Positions 7,686 through 16,031 of a DNA stretch of 17,157 bases are shown here, piece after piece. Below the pieces are notes generated by a model. The model searched no databases. It was given only the letters and a program-made list of their open reading frames with translations, and had not been told where the DNA came from. A program made the translations under genes and the position numbers. The DNA comes from Winogradskyella sp. (GTDB lineage Bacteria; Bacteroidota; Bacteroidia; Flavobacteriales; Flavobacteriaceae). The stretch covers positions 1 through 17,157 of the forward strand of contig JASBSE010000415.1 of the NCBI GenBank assembly GCA_030149115.1, in the 5' to 3' direction. How positions within the stretch are numbered: the first letter of the stretch is position 1; every line of letters starts with the position of its first letter.

Positions 7686-10502
7686 ATGAAGACAATCTTA
7701 AAGCTTTTTACATTACTTTTTTGTGTGGCATCTTTTGCTCAGACCACAGTAAAAGGTAAAATTTCTGATGATACTGGGTTACCCTTACCTGGTGCAAATA
7801 TTGTAATAGTAGGCACTAGTTCTGGTACTGTTTCAGATTTTGATGGTAACTACACTTTATCTGTAGACCAAAACCCTCCATTTTCAATTCGCGTAAGCTA
7901 CACAGGTTTTGAACCTCAAACTATTGAGATAACAAGTAACCAACAAACAGTAGATGTTACTCTTAAAGAAGGAAACTCATTAGATGAAGTAGTAATCTCT
8001 GCTTCTCGAACTCCAGAACGTATTTTTGAATCACCTGTAACGGTTGAACGTTTTGGTTTAAAAGAAATTAAAAATACTGCTTCGGTAGATTTTTATGATG
8101 GTTTAGAAAACCTCAAAGGTGTTGATATAAACACTAATAGTTTAACCTTTAAATCTATAAATACAAGAGGATTTGCAACATTTGCCAATACACGTTTTAT
8201 GCAATTGGTAGATGGTATGGACAACTCGGCACCTGCCCTTAATTTCCCGCTTGGAAATTTATTAGGTATGACCGAAACCGATGTACAAAGTGTAGAATTA
8301 CTACCAGGTGCTGCTTCAGCTTTATATGGTGCAAATGCATTTAACGGTATACTATTTATGCGTAGTAAAAACCCTTTTGATCGCCAAGGAATAAGCGGAT
8401 TTATTAAGAGAGGTATTACTTCTCAGGAAGCAGCTGGTGATAACGATTATACTGACTTAGGTATAAGAATGGCTTATAAGTTTAGCGAAAAATTTGCGGC
8501 CAAAGTAAATTTTGGCTATCTAAAAGGTACTGATTGGTATGCCGTGAATGAAACGGATAAACTCAATCGAGGATTAACAAGAGCTGATATCGATTATGAC
8601 GGTGTTAATGTTTACGGAGATGAGGTAAGTACAGATATCAATGGAGTAGCACAAACTCTAGAAAGTTTAGGTCTGGCCCCTGCCGGTTCTTCTGCATTAG
8701 TTCCTTCCGTTAATGTGAGTAGAACAGGTTACAACGAAAGAGATCTTACAAATTATAATGCCGAAAGTATAAAGGCAGATTGGGGGCTTTACTTCCGTCC
8801 TTGGGAAAATGATTTTGAAATTCAGTATGTTGGTAAAGTTGGATCTGGTAATACTATATATCAAGGAGCTAATAGATACAACATTAAAAACTTTTTCTTA
8901 CAACAACACAAACTTGAAATTAGAAATGATAACTTCTTTGTAAGAGGTTATGTTACAGAAGATAAAGCAGGTGACTCTTATGATATGGTATTCACTGGTA
9001 TTAACATCAATAGAGCTTGGAAAGATGATTCTACTTGGTTCGGGGAATATGTAGGAACCTATATTGGTGCTACTTTAGGTGGTGCTACAGATGCACAAGC
9101 TCATGCAGCAGCAAGAGCACAAGCAGATACAGGACGTTATTTACCTGGCACACCTGAATTTCAGGCAGCATTCAACCGTAGTGTTAATGATCCTGATTTA
9201 ACTACTGGTTCAAAATTTCAAGATAATTCAAAAATTTATCATGCAGACGCTAATTACAATTTTGGAGACTTAGTAGATTTCGCTGAAATTCAAGTAGGTG
9301 GATCTTACAGAAGATATCGTTTAAATTCTTTCGGTACAATTTACACAGATAATGATGGTCCTATAAACTATTCTGAAGTTGGTATTTATACACAATTACA
9401 AAGATCATTAGAATTATCTGAAAGTGTAGAACTTAAGCTTACTGGCTCTTTACGATATGATAAATCTGAATTATTTGATGGGTTCTTCTCACCAAGATTA
9501 TCTGCCGGCTTCACGATTAACCAAGACCATAACATTAGAGCCTCTTTTCAAACAGGATTTAGAAATCCAACCACCCAAGACTTATATATTGGCTTAGATG
9601 TTGGTAGAGCAATTTTAATTGGTGGTGCTCCTGATAACCCAATGAGAGATGTTAGAGATTACGATTTAAGTACAGGTGGAGCAGCAATTACTGGTCAATC
9701 AACTATCGCTTTTGATGGTACTGGTGCGTATAACAATTCATTTTTAGCAAATTCTGTTGGGGCTTTTGCAGCATCAGGAGATCTTGCAGCACTAGAAATA
9801 GGAAATTCTAATTTGGTTCAACCAGAACAAGTAAGTTCAATAGAAGTAGGATATCGTGGTAAATTAAATGATATAATTATTGATGCATCTGCATACTTTA
9901 ATAAGTATCAAGATTTCTTAGCTAACGAAACCGTAATCGCACCTTTTTATGGAGAAGTTGATCCTGACGGAAATGGCGTATTGGACCCTGCAGATTCACA
10001 AACACAATTGGCTGCATTAGCAATTGCAAATGGTGACTATCAAGCATACCAAACCTATACAAACTCAGACGAAACGGTAAACTCTTATGGTGCTGCAATT
10101 CAGGTTTCTGCAAAAGTATTTGATGGCTTTGATTTAAGTGCAAATTACACATACTCTAAATTAGATTTTGATGTAAAGCAAAATCCTGATTTCAGAACCA
10201 ACTTCAACACACCTGAGCACAAAGTAAAGGCTTCATTCGGTAAAACTGAATTATTCAAAAACTTTGGTTTTAATGTATCTTGGAGATGGAGTGACAACTA
10301 CTTCTGGGAAGCATCTTTTGGTGACGGAGATGTTCCTTCTTTCAATGTTCTTGATGCACAAATTAACTTTAGAGTACCAAGCTTAAAATCTACTTTTAAA
10401 GCTGGTGCTACTAACTTGTTACAAGACGAGTATTTTACTGCATTTGGTACAGGTTTCATAGGATCTCAGTACTATGTGTCTTGGACTATAAATAACTTAT
10501 AA
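7686..10502 (+). CDS. TonB-dependent outer-membrane receptor with N-terminal carboxypeptidase-regulatory-like domain
   Basis: The 938-residue protein has a signal peptide at 1-18 with likely cleavage SFA/Q. Residues about 20-95 form the CarboxypepD_reg-like domain typical of Bacteroidota receptors (VKGKISDDTGLPLPGANI at 22-39, then GTVSDFDGNYTL). DEVVISASRTPE (100-111) resembles a TonB box leading into the plug, which ends with VELLPGAASALYGANAFNGIL (203-223). The remainder is a beta-barrel rich in aromatic and Asn/Asp segments, including the late-barrel stretch VSSIEVGYRGKL. It should import a substrate across the outer membrane using TonB energy; the substrate cannot be read from sequence. 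No SusD gene follows. Instead an SGNH-type lipoprotein gene starts 20 bp downstream, so the two probably work together. Confidence 0.93.
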   Translation: MKTILKLFTLLFCVASFAQTTVKGKISDDTGLPLPGANIVIVGTSSGTVSDFDGNYTLSVDQNPPFSIRVSYTGFEPQTIEITSNQQTVDVTLKEGNSLDEVVISASRTPERIFESPVTVERFGLKEIKNTASVDFYDGLENLKGVDINTNSLTFKSINTRGFATFANTRFMQLVDGMDNSAPALNFPLGNLLGMTETDVQSVELLPGAASALYGANAFNGILFMRSKNPFDRQGISGFIKRGITSQEAAGDNDYTDLGIRMAYKFSEKFAAKVNFGYLKGTDWYAVNETDKLNRGLTRADIDYDGVNVYGDEVSTDINGVAQTLESLGLAPAGSSALVPSVNVSRTGYNERDLTNYNAESIKADWGLYFRPWENDFEIQYVGKVGSGNTIYQGANRYNIKNFFLQQHKLEIRNDNFFVRGYVTEDKAGDSYDMVFTGININRAWKDDSTWFGEYVGTYIGATLGGATDAQAHAAARAQADTGRYLPGTPEFQAAFNRSVNDPDLTTGSKFQDNSKIYHADANYNFGDLVDFAEIQVGGSYRRYRLNSFGTIYTDNDGPINYSEVGIYTQLQRSLELSESVELKLTGSLRYDKSELFDGFFSPRLSAGFTINQDHNIRASFQTGFRNPTTQDLYIGLDVGRAILIGGAPDNPMRDVRDYDLSTGGAAITGQSTIAFDGTGAYNNSFLANSVGAFAASGDLAALEIGNSNLVQPEQVSSIEVGYRGKLNDIIIDASAYFNKYQDFLANETVIAPFYGEVDPDGNGVLDPADSQTQLAALAIANGDYQAYQTYTNSDETVNSYGAAIQVSAKVFDGFDLSANYTYSKLDFDVKQNPDFRTNFNTPEHKVKASFGKTELFKNFGFNVSWRWSDNYFWEASFGDGDVPSFNVLDAQINFRVPSLKSTFKAGATNLLQDEYFTAFGTGFIGSQYYVSWTINNL

Positions 10503-10522
10503 TAACGGAAAAGAGAATTAAG

Positions 10523-12148
10523 ATGAAAAAAATTAAATATATAGCACTATCATTACTTACTTTAGGTATGGTAGCTTGTGAAAATGATTTAGTCGAAGAC
10601 TTAAGAGACAGAAACGATGATAGCGGTGAGCCTCTACCAGAATTAATGGCAGGTTCGGCAGATTTTTCAAATTTTGTTTCAGTTGGAGCCTCATTTACTG
10701 CTGGCTTTACTGATAACGCACTTTTTATAGCAAGTCAGGAGAATTCGTTCCCTAATATAATGGCAAGTAAATTTGCTAATGTAGGAGGTGGTACATTTAA
10801 TCAACCTCTAATGAATGACAATTTTGGTGGTTTAGCAGTTGGAGGAATGCGAATTACTGATCCAAGATTAGTATTTGGTGGTGCTGGGCCAGTTCCTCTT
10901 GAGGCAGTTGTAGGCCCTGTGACTGTTTCAACAGACATAGCTTTAAACAACCCAACGGGGCCATTTAACAATTTAGGTATTCCTGGCGCAAAAAGTTTTC
11001 ATTTAGTAGCTCCAGGTTATGGTAACTTATCTAATTTTCCTGCTGCGGCTAATCCTTATGCTGTTCGCGTTACAGGAAATGCACCTAACGCTAGTATTTT
11101 AGAATTAGCCATGTCTCAAAATCCAACATTCTTCTCAATCTCTGAAGTTGGAGGAAATGATGTTTTAGGATATGCGCTTTCTGGAGGTGACGGAACAAAT
11201 CCAATAACTGATACTGCTACCTTTAATGCATCTCTTAGCGCACTCGTTGCTGGTTTAACCTCTACTGGTGCTAAAGGTGTTATAGGTAATTTACCTAACA
11301 TAACAAGTTTATCGCATTTCACAACAGTACCTCACGATCCACTAGATCCAACTAACGAAACCTTTGGACCCTTAATCCCAACACTAAATGGAATTTTTGG
11401 ACAAATCAATTTAGTTTATCAGGCTCTTGGACAACCTGATAGAGCTATCGTATTTTCTGAAACTTCTGCTAGCCCTGTTGTTATAAAGGATGAAAGTTTA
11501 GTAGATATATCTGCACAGATGACTGCTGCATTTAATGCTAGCCCTACGTTCCCTACATTTATTCAATCATTAGGATTACCTGCTGCAGCTGCACCACTAG
11601 TAGCAAATCTCTTAGGCGCTACATACGGACAAACAAGACAAGCAACTGCTGAGGATTTATTAGTTTTACCTAGTAGTTCTATTATAGGTACTGTAAATAA
11701 TGATTTCTATGCTTTTTTAACAAGTCAAGGAATACCAGCAACGCTTGCTGGTCAGTTTTCTGTCGAAGGTATTACGTATCCATTAGATGATAAATGGGTA
11801 TTATTACCATCAGAACAAGCAGAAATTGCTACAGCAACTCAAGAGTATAATTCTACAATATCTAATATTGCAAGCACTAACAATTTGGCTTTAGTTGATT
11901 TAAATTCAATATTAGAACAAGCCTCTTCTACTGGAATTATGTTTGATGACTACAATATGAATACAGATTTAGTATTTGGTGGTTTGGTAAGTTTAGACGG
12001 AGTGCATTTAACAGCTAGAGGCTATGCTTTAATGGCTAACAGTTTCTTACAAGCTATTGATGCAACTTACGGGTCAAACTTTGAAGCTTCAGGAAATCTT
12101 GCAAAAGCTGGTGATTTTCCAACAAATTATTCGCCAACATTACAATAA
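10523..12148 (+). CDS. SGNH/GDSL-type hydrolase lipoprotein
   Basis: The 541-residue product carries a lipoprotein signal peptide (MKKIKY, hydrophobic to 16, lipobox GMVAC with lipidated Cys19) followed by acidic residues. The SGNH blocks are in order: VSVGASFTAG (52-61) with nucleophile Ser57, NLGIPG (150-155) as the oxyanion Gly block, GGND (210-213) with Asn212, and DGVH (492-495) with Asp492 and His495 completing the triad. The usual GDSL reads GASF, so the Asp before the serine's position is Ala while the catalytic set is intact. A large family-specific insert fills about 90-150 and 280-450. Esterase or lipase activity at the outer membrane or surface is likely; the substrate is unknown. 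It lies 20 bp behind the TonB-dependent receptor and ends at a terminator, so the pair forms an operon. Confidence 0.85.
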   Translation: MKKIKYIALSLLTLGMVACENDLVEDLRDRNDDSGEPLPELMAGSADFSNFVSVGASFTAGFTDNALFIASQENSFPNIMASKFANVGGGTFNQPLMNDNFGGLAVGGMRITDPRLVFGGAGPVPLEAVVGPVTVSTDIALNNPTGPFNNLGIPGAKSFHLVAPGYGNLSNFPAAANPYAVRVTGNAPNASILELAMSQNPTFFSISEVGGNDVLGYALSGGDGTNPITDTATFNASLSALVAGLTSTGAKGVIGNLPNITSLSHFTTVPHDPLDPTNETFGPLIPTLNGIFGQINLVYQALGQPDRAIVFSETSASPVVIKDESLVDISAQMTAAFNASPTFPTFIQSLGLPAAAAPLVANLLGATYGQTRQATAEDLLVLPSSSIIGTVNNDFYAFLTSQGIPATLAGQFSVEGITYPLDDKWVLLPSEQAEIATATQEYNSTISNIASTNNLALVDLNSILEQASSTGIMFDDYNMNTDLVFGGLVSLDGVHLTARGYALMANSFLQAIDATYGSNFEASGNLAKAGDFPTNYSPTLQ

Positions 12149-12170
12149 AGAATATTTTACTATGAGCATA

Positions 12171-12200
12171 AAAACGCACTCTATTCAAGTGCGTTTTTTT
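12171..12200 (+). terminator. Intrinsic terminator of the receptor/SGNH operon
   Basis: The 10-bp stem AAAACGCACT (12171-12180) / AGTGCGTTTT (12188-12197) with loop CTATTCA is followed by further T residues, 22 bp after the SGNH stop codon. The stem has a GC core and a T-run, so termination is likely. Confidence 0.9.
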
Positions 12201-12235
12201 TATTTAAAAAAGAACGGTTTTTTTAAATAAAACTA

Positions 12236-12243
12236 TATCTTTG
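12236..12243 (+). promoter_or_regulatory. Bacteroidota-type -7 promoter element for atpDC
   Basis: TATCTTTG matches TAnnTTTG exactly, 86 bp upstream of the atpD start and downstream of the previous terminator. No exact TTTG -33 box is present at the expected distance; a T-rich stretch after ACGG at 12214-12224 is the nearest. A leader of about 80 nt is implied. Confidence 0.6.
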
Positions 12244-12329
12244 CAGCGCGAAAATCACACGTATTCAACATATAAAGAAAAGTGTTGTTTTTCAGGTTTA
12301 AATTATTGCAAAACAAAAACATATAAGTA

Positions 12330-13838
12330 ATGTCTAAAGTTACAGGTAAAGTTGCACAGATTGTAGGTCCGGTTATCGATGTAGAATTCGGTGCTGGTGC
12401 AGAACTTCCAAAGATTTATGATTCATTAGAAATTAACAACCCAGATGGTTCAAAATTAGTATTAGAGGTACAATCTCACATTGGTGAAGATACTGTACGT
12501 ACTATTGCAATGGATTCTTCTGATGGTTTAAGTAGAGGAACTGAAGTTGTTGCAACTGGTGCTCCTATCCAAATGCCAATAGGTGATGACGTTTACGGAC
12601 GTTTATTTAATGTAATTGGTGACGCAATTGATGGATTAGGAGACTTACCTAAAGCTGGTGAAGCGGGTTTACCTATTCACAGACAAGCTCCAAAGTTTGA
12701 AGAATTATCAACGTCTACTGAAGTTTTATTTACAGGTATTAAAGTAATTGACCTTATTGAGCCTTATGCTAAAGGTGGTAAGATTGGATTATTTGGTGGT
12801 GCTGGTGTAGGTAAAACAGTACTAATTCAGGAGTTGATTAACAATATTGCAAAAGGTCACGGTGGTTTATCAGTATTTGCTGGTGTAGGAGAAAGAACTC
12901 GTGAAGGAAATGACCTTTTGAGAGAGATGTTAGAGTCTGGTATTATTAAATATGGTGATGACTTTATGCACTCTATGGAAGAAGGTGGTTGGGATCTTCA
13001 AAAAGTAGATAAAGCTGCTATGAAAGACTCTAAAGCGACTTTCGTATTTGGACAGATGAATGAGCCTCCTGGAGCACGTGCTCGTGTGGCACTATCTGGT
13101 TTAACTATTGCTGAGTACTTCCGTGATGGTGCTGGTGATGGACAAGGAAAAGATGTACTTTTCTTCGTAGATAACATCTTCCGTTTTACACAAGCTGGTT
13201 CTGAGGTATCTGCTCTTTTAGGTCGTATGCCTTCTGCGGTAGGTTACCAACCAACATTAGCAACAGAGATGGGTGCTATGCAAGAGCGTATTACTTCTAC
13301 AAAGAAAGGTTCTATTACATCTGTACAAGCTGTATATGTACCTGCGGATGATTTAACAGATCCTGCTCCTGCAACAACGTTTGCTCACTTAGATGCAACA
13401 ACAGTATTATCTCGTAAGATCGCTGAGCTTGGTATCTATCCTGCAGTGGATCCTTTAGATTCTACATCAAGAATTTTAACGGCTGATATCTTAGGGAATG
13501 AGCATTATGCTTGTGCACAGAGAGTAAAAGAGTTATTACAACGCTATAAAGAATTACAAGATATTATTGCTATCCTTGGTATGGAAGAATTATCTGAAGA
13601 AGATAAATTAGCTGTATCTAGAGCAAGACGTGTACAACGTTTCTTATCTCAGCCTTTCCACGTGGCTGAGCAGTTTACAGGTATACCAGGTGTATTAGTA
13701 GACATTAAAGAAACTATCAAAGGTTTTAACATGATTATGGATGGTGAATTAGATCACTTACCAGAAGCAGCATTTAACCTTAAAGGTTCTATTGAAGAAG
13801 CTATTGAAGCTGGTGAGAAAATGTTAGCTGAAGCGTAA
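12330..13838 (+). CDS. atpD: F1F0 ATP synthase subunit beta
   Basis: This is the catalytic subunit of F1, which makes ATP on the cytoplasmic face of the inner membrane. The 502 residues include the Walker A loop GGAGVGKT (156-163) with Lys162, GERTREGND (187-195) with catalytic-base Glu188, the Walker B region DVLFFVDNIFRFTQAG, and the SALLGRMPSAVGYQP segment. Compared with the roughly 460-residue E. coli protein it has an insert around 203-235 (GIIKYGDDFMHSMEEGGWDL region), a feature I associate with Bacteroidota beta subunits. The start codon follows no Shine-Dalgarno site, as is normal here. Only atpC follows; the other F-type subunit genes are not in the window, in line with the split atp operons of this phylum. 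Confidence 0.99.
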   Translation: MSKVTGKVAQIVGPVIDVEFGAGAELPKIYDSLEINNPDGSKLVLEVQSHIGEDTVRTIAMDSSDGLSRGTEVVATGAPIQMPIGDDVYGRLFNVIGDAIDGLGDLPKAGEAGLPIHRQAPKFEELSTSTEVLFTGIKVIDLIEPYAKGGKIGLFGGAGVGKTVLIQELINNIAKGHGGLSVFAGVGERTREGNDLLREMLESGIIKYGDDFMHSMEEGGWDLQKVDKAAMKDSKATFVFGQMNEPPGARARVALSGLTIAEYFRDGAGDGQGKDVLFFVDNIFRFTQAGSEVSALLGRMPSAVGYQPTLATEMGAMQERITSTKKGSITSVQAVYVPADDLTDPAPATTFAHLDATTVLSRKIAELGIYPAVDPLDSTSRILTADILGNEHYACAQRVKELLQRYKELQDIIAILGMEELSEEDKLAVSRARRVQRFLSQPFHVAEQFTGIPGVLVDIKETIKGFNMIMDGELDHLPEAAFNLKGSIEEAIEAGEKMLAEA

Positions 13839-13877
13839 AACCAGTTTGTTGGTATTTCAGTAGTCATCACATAGAGA

Positions 13878-13905
13878 CTGTAAGCTGTAAACTGCAAACT
13901 GCAAA
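13878..13905. repeat. Four tandem heptamers between atpD and atpC
   Basis: The units CTGTAAG, CTGTAAA, CTGCAAA and CTGCAAA run head to tail at 13878, 13885, 13892 and 13899, followed by a partial CTAAAAA. They end 10 bp before the atpC start codon and so lie in the atpDC mRNA leader of atpC. A slippage-prone repeat is the simplest reading. Confidence 0.8.
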
Positions 13906-13915
13906 CTAAAAAAAT

Positions 13916-14209
13916 ATGTATTTAGAGATTGTATCACCAGAAGCCACTTTATTTAGTTCAGAAGTTGACTCTGTAGTAGTACCAAGTGTAAATGGTGAGT
14001 TCGAAATGTTATCTAATCACGCACCTATCGTTTCTATACTAGGTGAAGGTATTATTAGAATAAAAACTCATACACAAAGCCATTTAGTTTTTGATGAATT
14101 GCATGGAGATGTTATCCCTCATACTGACGATAACAAAGTATTAACCGTGAAGATTAACTCTGGAACTATTGAAATGAAAGACAATAAACTTATCATTTTA
14201 GCTGATTAA
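13916..14209 (+). CDS. atpC: F1F0 ATP synthase subunit epsilon, short form
   Basis: The 97-residue product matches the N-terminal beta-sandwich of epsilon (MYLEIVSPEATLFSSEVDSV, then VPSVNGEFEMLSNHAPIVSIL at about 23-43), which links the gamma rotor shaft to the c-ring. E. coli epsilon is about 139 residues; the C-terminal two-helix hairpin is missing, and the protein ends soon after the sandwich (LIILAD). Residues 58-76 (DELHGDVIPHTDDNKVLTV) form a loop not found in E. coli. It lies 77 bp after atpD and is followed by a terminator, so an atpDC operon is likely. Confidence 0.95.
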   Translation: MYLEIVSPEATLFSSEVDSVVVPSVNGEFEMLSNHAPIVSILGEGIIRIKTHTQSHLVFDELHGDVIPHTDDNKVLTVKINSGTIEMKDNKLIILAD

Positions 14210-14230
14210 GAGTAATATACTTTAAAATAA

Positions 14231-14268
14231 AAAAGCGCTAAACTTTATATGTTTAGCGCTTTTCTTTT
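14231..14268. terminator. Bidirectional terminator between atpC and the oxidoreductase gene
   Basis: A perfect 13-bp stem, AAAAGCGCTAAAC (14231-14243) / GTTTAGCGCTTTT (14251-14263) with loop TTTATAT, is followed by TCTTTT on the plus strand and preceded by an A-rich run that gives a T-run on the minus strand. It begins 21 bp after atpC and ends at the 3' end of the convergent oxidoreductase gene. Confidence 0.93.
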
Positions 14269-15241
14269 ATAACTGATTTAAAATACTATCCATTATCCAA
14301 GCAACATGTGTTGCTGTTTTCCCTGTAGATGGATGTGGTTTTCCTAGCAATAAAGATTGCTTCATATTTTCTACATGTTGTTGTTGAATATGTTTGGGGT
14401 TTTCAATAAAAACTTGTTCCATTTTATCACTTTTTATTACTTCAATTGGTTCTTCCCCAAATACAGAAAACAATAGTTCACCTCTATTACCAACTATCCT
14501 AACTTTATCTTCGCGTTTATAAGTACCAAAACTCCAAATTCCTGTTCCCAAAACTCCATTTTCATGTTTCCATGATGCCGAAACTATATCTTTTGCTGTG
14601 TATAGCTTTTGTTGGTTAGAAGCAATACCTTTTACTTCTTTTATATTCCCTAATAAATAGACAAATAAGTCTAATCCATGACTGGCCAAATCATCAAAAT
14701 AGCCTCCTGGCGCAATCTTAGCATCGGTTCTCCAATTATAAGTATCAGATGTATCTAAATCGCTTGGTGTACGACTTAAAGACCAGCTTATATGCCTCAC
14801 TTTGCCAATAGCTTTTTCTTCTAACAACTCCTTTATTTTATTAAATCGAGGTAAGGATCTACGGTAATATGCTACAAACAACGGAAGCTGTTGCTTTTCA
14901 AAAGCAGCTTGTATTTCAAGACATTCTTTATAGCTAGGCGCCATTGGTTTTTCTATACAACATATCTTGTTCGCTTTTGCTACTTTTAACGCATAATAAT
15001 GATGTGTGTCTGGCGGTGTCGCAATATAAACTGCTTCAACTTCAGAGTCATTAATTAAGGCATCTGCATCGTTATAATAACGTGGAACGTTATGCCTTTT
15101 GGCATAATCTTTCGCTAAATCTAAATTTCTGCGCATTACAGCAATCAACTCAAAACCATCTGTTATTTGGTAAGCTGGTCCACTTTTAACTTCGGTAACA
15201 TTACCACAGCCAATAATTCCCCATTTGATAGCTTTTATCAT
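14267..15241 (-). CDS. Gfo/Idh/MocA-family NAD(P)-dependent oxidoreductase
   Basis: The 324-residue protein starts with a Rossmann fold (IKWGIIGCGNV, 5-15, GxGxxx nucleotide loop), continues with VYIATPPDTHHYYAL (71-85) and carries the family EKP motif (97-99, Lys98). In the C-terminal alpha/beta substrate domain, GGYFDDLASHGLDLFVYLLG (179-198) supplies the likely catalytic Asp184 and His188. Members oxidise or reduce sugars, inositols and related polyols using NAD(P); the substrate here is unknown. The ATG lies one base after the stop of the XRE/S24 repressor gene (TAG-A-ATG), which implies cotranscription and probably coupled translation. The 3' end abuts the terminator shared with atpC. 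Confidence 0.93.
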   Translation of the reverse strand: MIKAIKWGIIGCGNVTEVKSGPAYQITDGFELIAVMRRNLDLAKDYAKRHNVPRYYNDADALINDSEVEAVYIATPPDTHHYYALKVAKANKICCIEKPMAPSYKECLEIQAAFEKQQLPLFVAYYRRSLPRFNKIKELLEEKAIGKVRHISWSLSRTPSDLDTSDTYNWRTDAKIAPGGYFDDLASHGLDLFVYLLGNIKEVKGIASNQQKLYTAKDIVSASWKHENGVLGTGIWSFGTYKREDKVRIVGNRGELLFSVFGEEPIEVIKSDKMEQVFIENPKHIQQQHVENMKQSLLLGKPHPSTGKTATHVAWIMDSILNQL

Positions 15242-15242
15242 T

Positions 15243-16007
15243 CTACAATTGTTTTATAGCCTCTAATTCTACTTTAAGTTCTTGAAACATGGTCATAATA
15301 CTACTTAACTTCAATTCTTTTTCATCGTACTCTTGTGTATTAATACAACAGGTAAACTCCCAAAGCTCTAAAATAGTTTCCTTTGGTATCAAATAAGGCT
15401 CGTAGCTTTTGTTATCAGAGCTCAATAAAAGTACACTATCATCATCTGTTATATAAATCCTCTTATAAACAAGACCATCATCTTTTGTAAGAACGATATA
15501 GGTTCGTCCAGTTTTAATATCATTTACATCTTCTAAATATTTTGCAACTACATAAGAACCATCCTTAACAGGTAGCATAGAATCACCCTTTATAGGAAAA
15601 GCACGATGCGTTCCTGTAGGTAAAAATGGTAATTTTATTTTTTGAAGCTGCTCTATATATTCAGGGTCGTCATAACCAGATAAATATCCTGCTGTAGCTT
15701 TTACTGGAATAACCTCTATTAAATCTTCATTATCCTCATTGACCGTCACAGGAAATAAAACACGTTTATTTCCGATTTCTATAAATGAGGTATTCTTAGC
15801 TTTTCGTAAATCTTTACGAACAAGTATATCAATAGGTATATTAAAATAATTTGACAAATCTATTAAACGCTCAATTGGAGGCTCACTTCTCCCTTCTTCA
15901 TAGGACCCAACAATAGAACGTGTCCATCCTAAATCATCTGCAAAACGTTCCTGAGACAACTTCTTTAAAGATCTTAGGTGCTTTATGTTAGCTTGTATTG
16001 GTTTCAT
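15243..16007 (-). CDS. XRE-family repressor with S24 (LexA/CI-type) self-cleavage domain
   Basis: The 254-residue protein has an N-terminal helix-turn-helix of the XRE type (about 5-62; LSQERFADDLGWTRSIVGSYEEG at 17-39) and a C-terminal S24 peptidase domain. All autocleavage elements are visible: the Ala-Gly scissile pair A106-G107 (KATAGY), nucleophile Ser143 (GDSM, 141-144) and general-base Lys182 (VYKR). The spacings of 37 and 39 residues are close to LexA (A84, S119, K156). Residues 230-254 form a likely helical tail that LexA lacks. I infer a DNA-damage-responsive repressor cleaved with RecA help. It is divergent from the DnaE-type gene, and a repeated motif overlaps both promoters, so autoregulation and control of the polymerase are likely. 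Canonical LexA is not implied because its DNA-binding domain is XRE, not the LexA winged helix. Confidence 0.92.
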   Translation of the reverse strand: MKPIQANIKHLRSLKKLSQERFADDLGWTRSIVGSYEEGRSEPPIERLIDLSNYFNIPIDILVRKDLRKAKNTSFIEIGNKRVLFPVTVNEDNEDLIEVIPVKATAGYLSGYDDPEYIEQLQKIKLPFLPTGTHRAFPIKGDSMLPVKDGSYVVAKYLEDVNDIKTGRTYIVLTKDDGLVYKRIYITDDDSVLLLSSDNKSYEPYLIPKETILELWEFTCCINTQEYDEKELKLSSIMTMFQELKVELEAIKQL

Positions 16008-16031
16008 TAAAACAATTTTTTAATAACACTT

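Noticed and set aside
12266..12287. Weak hairpin CAACA/TGTTG in the atpD leader
   Set aside because: A 5-bp AT-rich stem with a 12-base loop is too weak to support a regulatory claim.
13878..13905. Short repeats between atpD and atpC as a CRISPR array
   Set aside because: Units are 7 bp, contiguous and without spacers.
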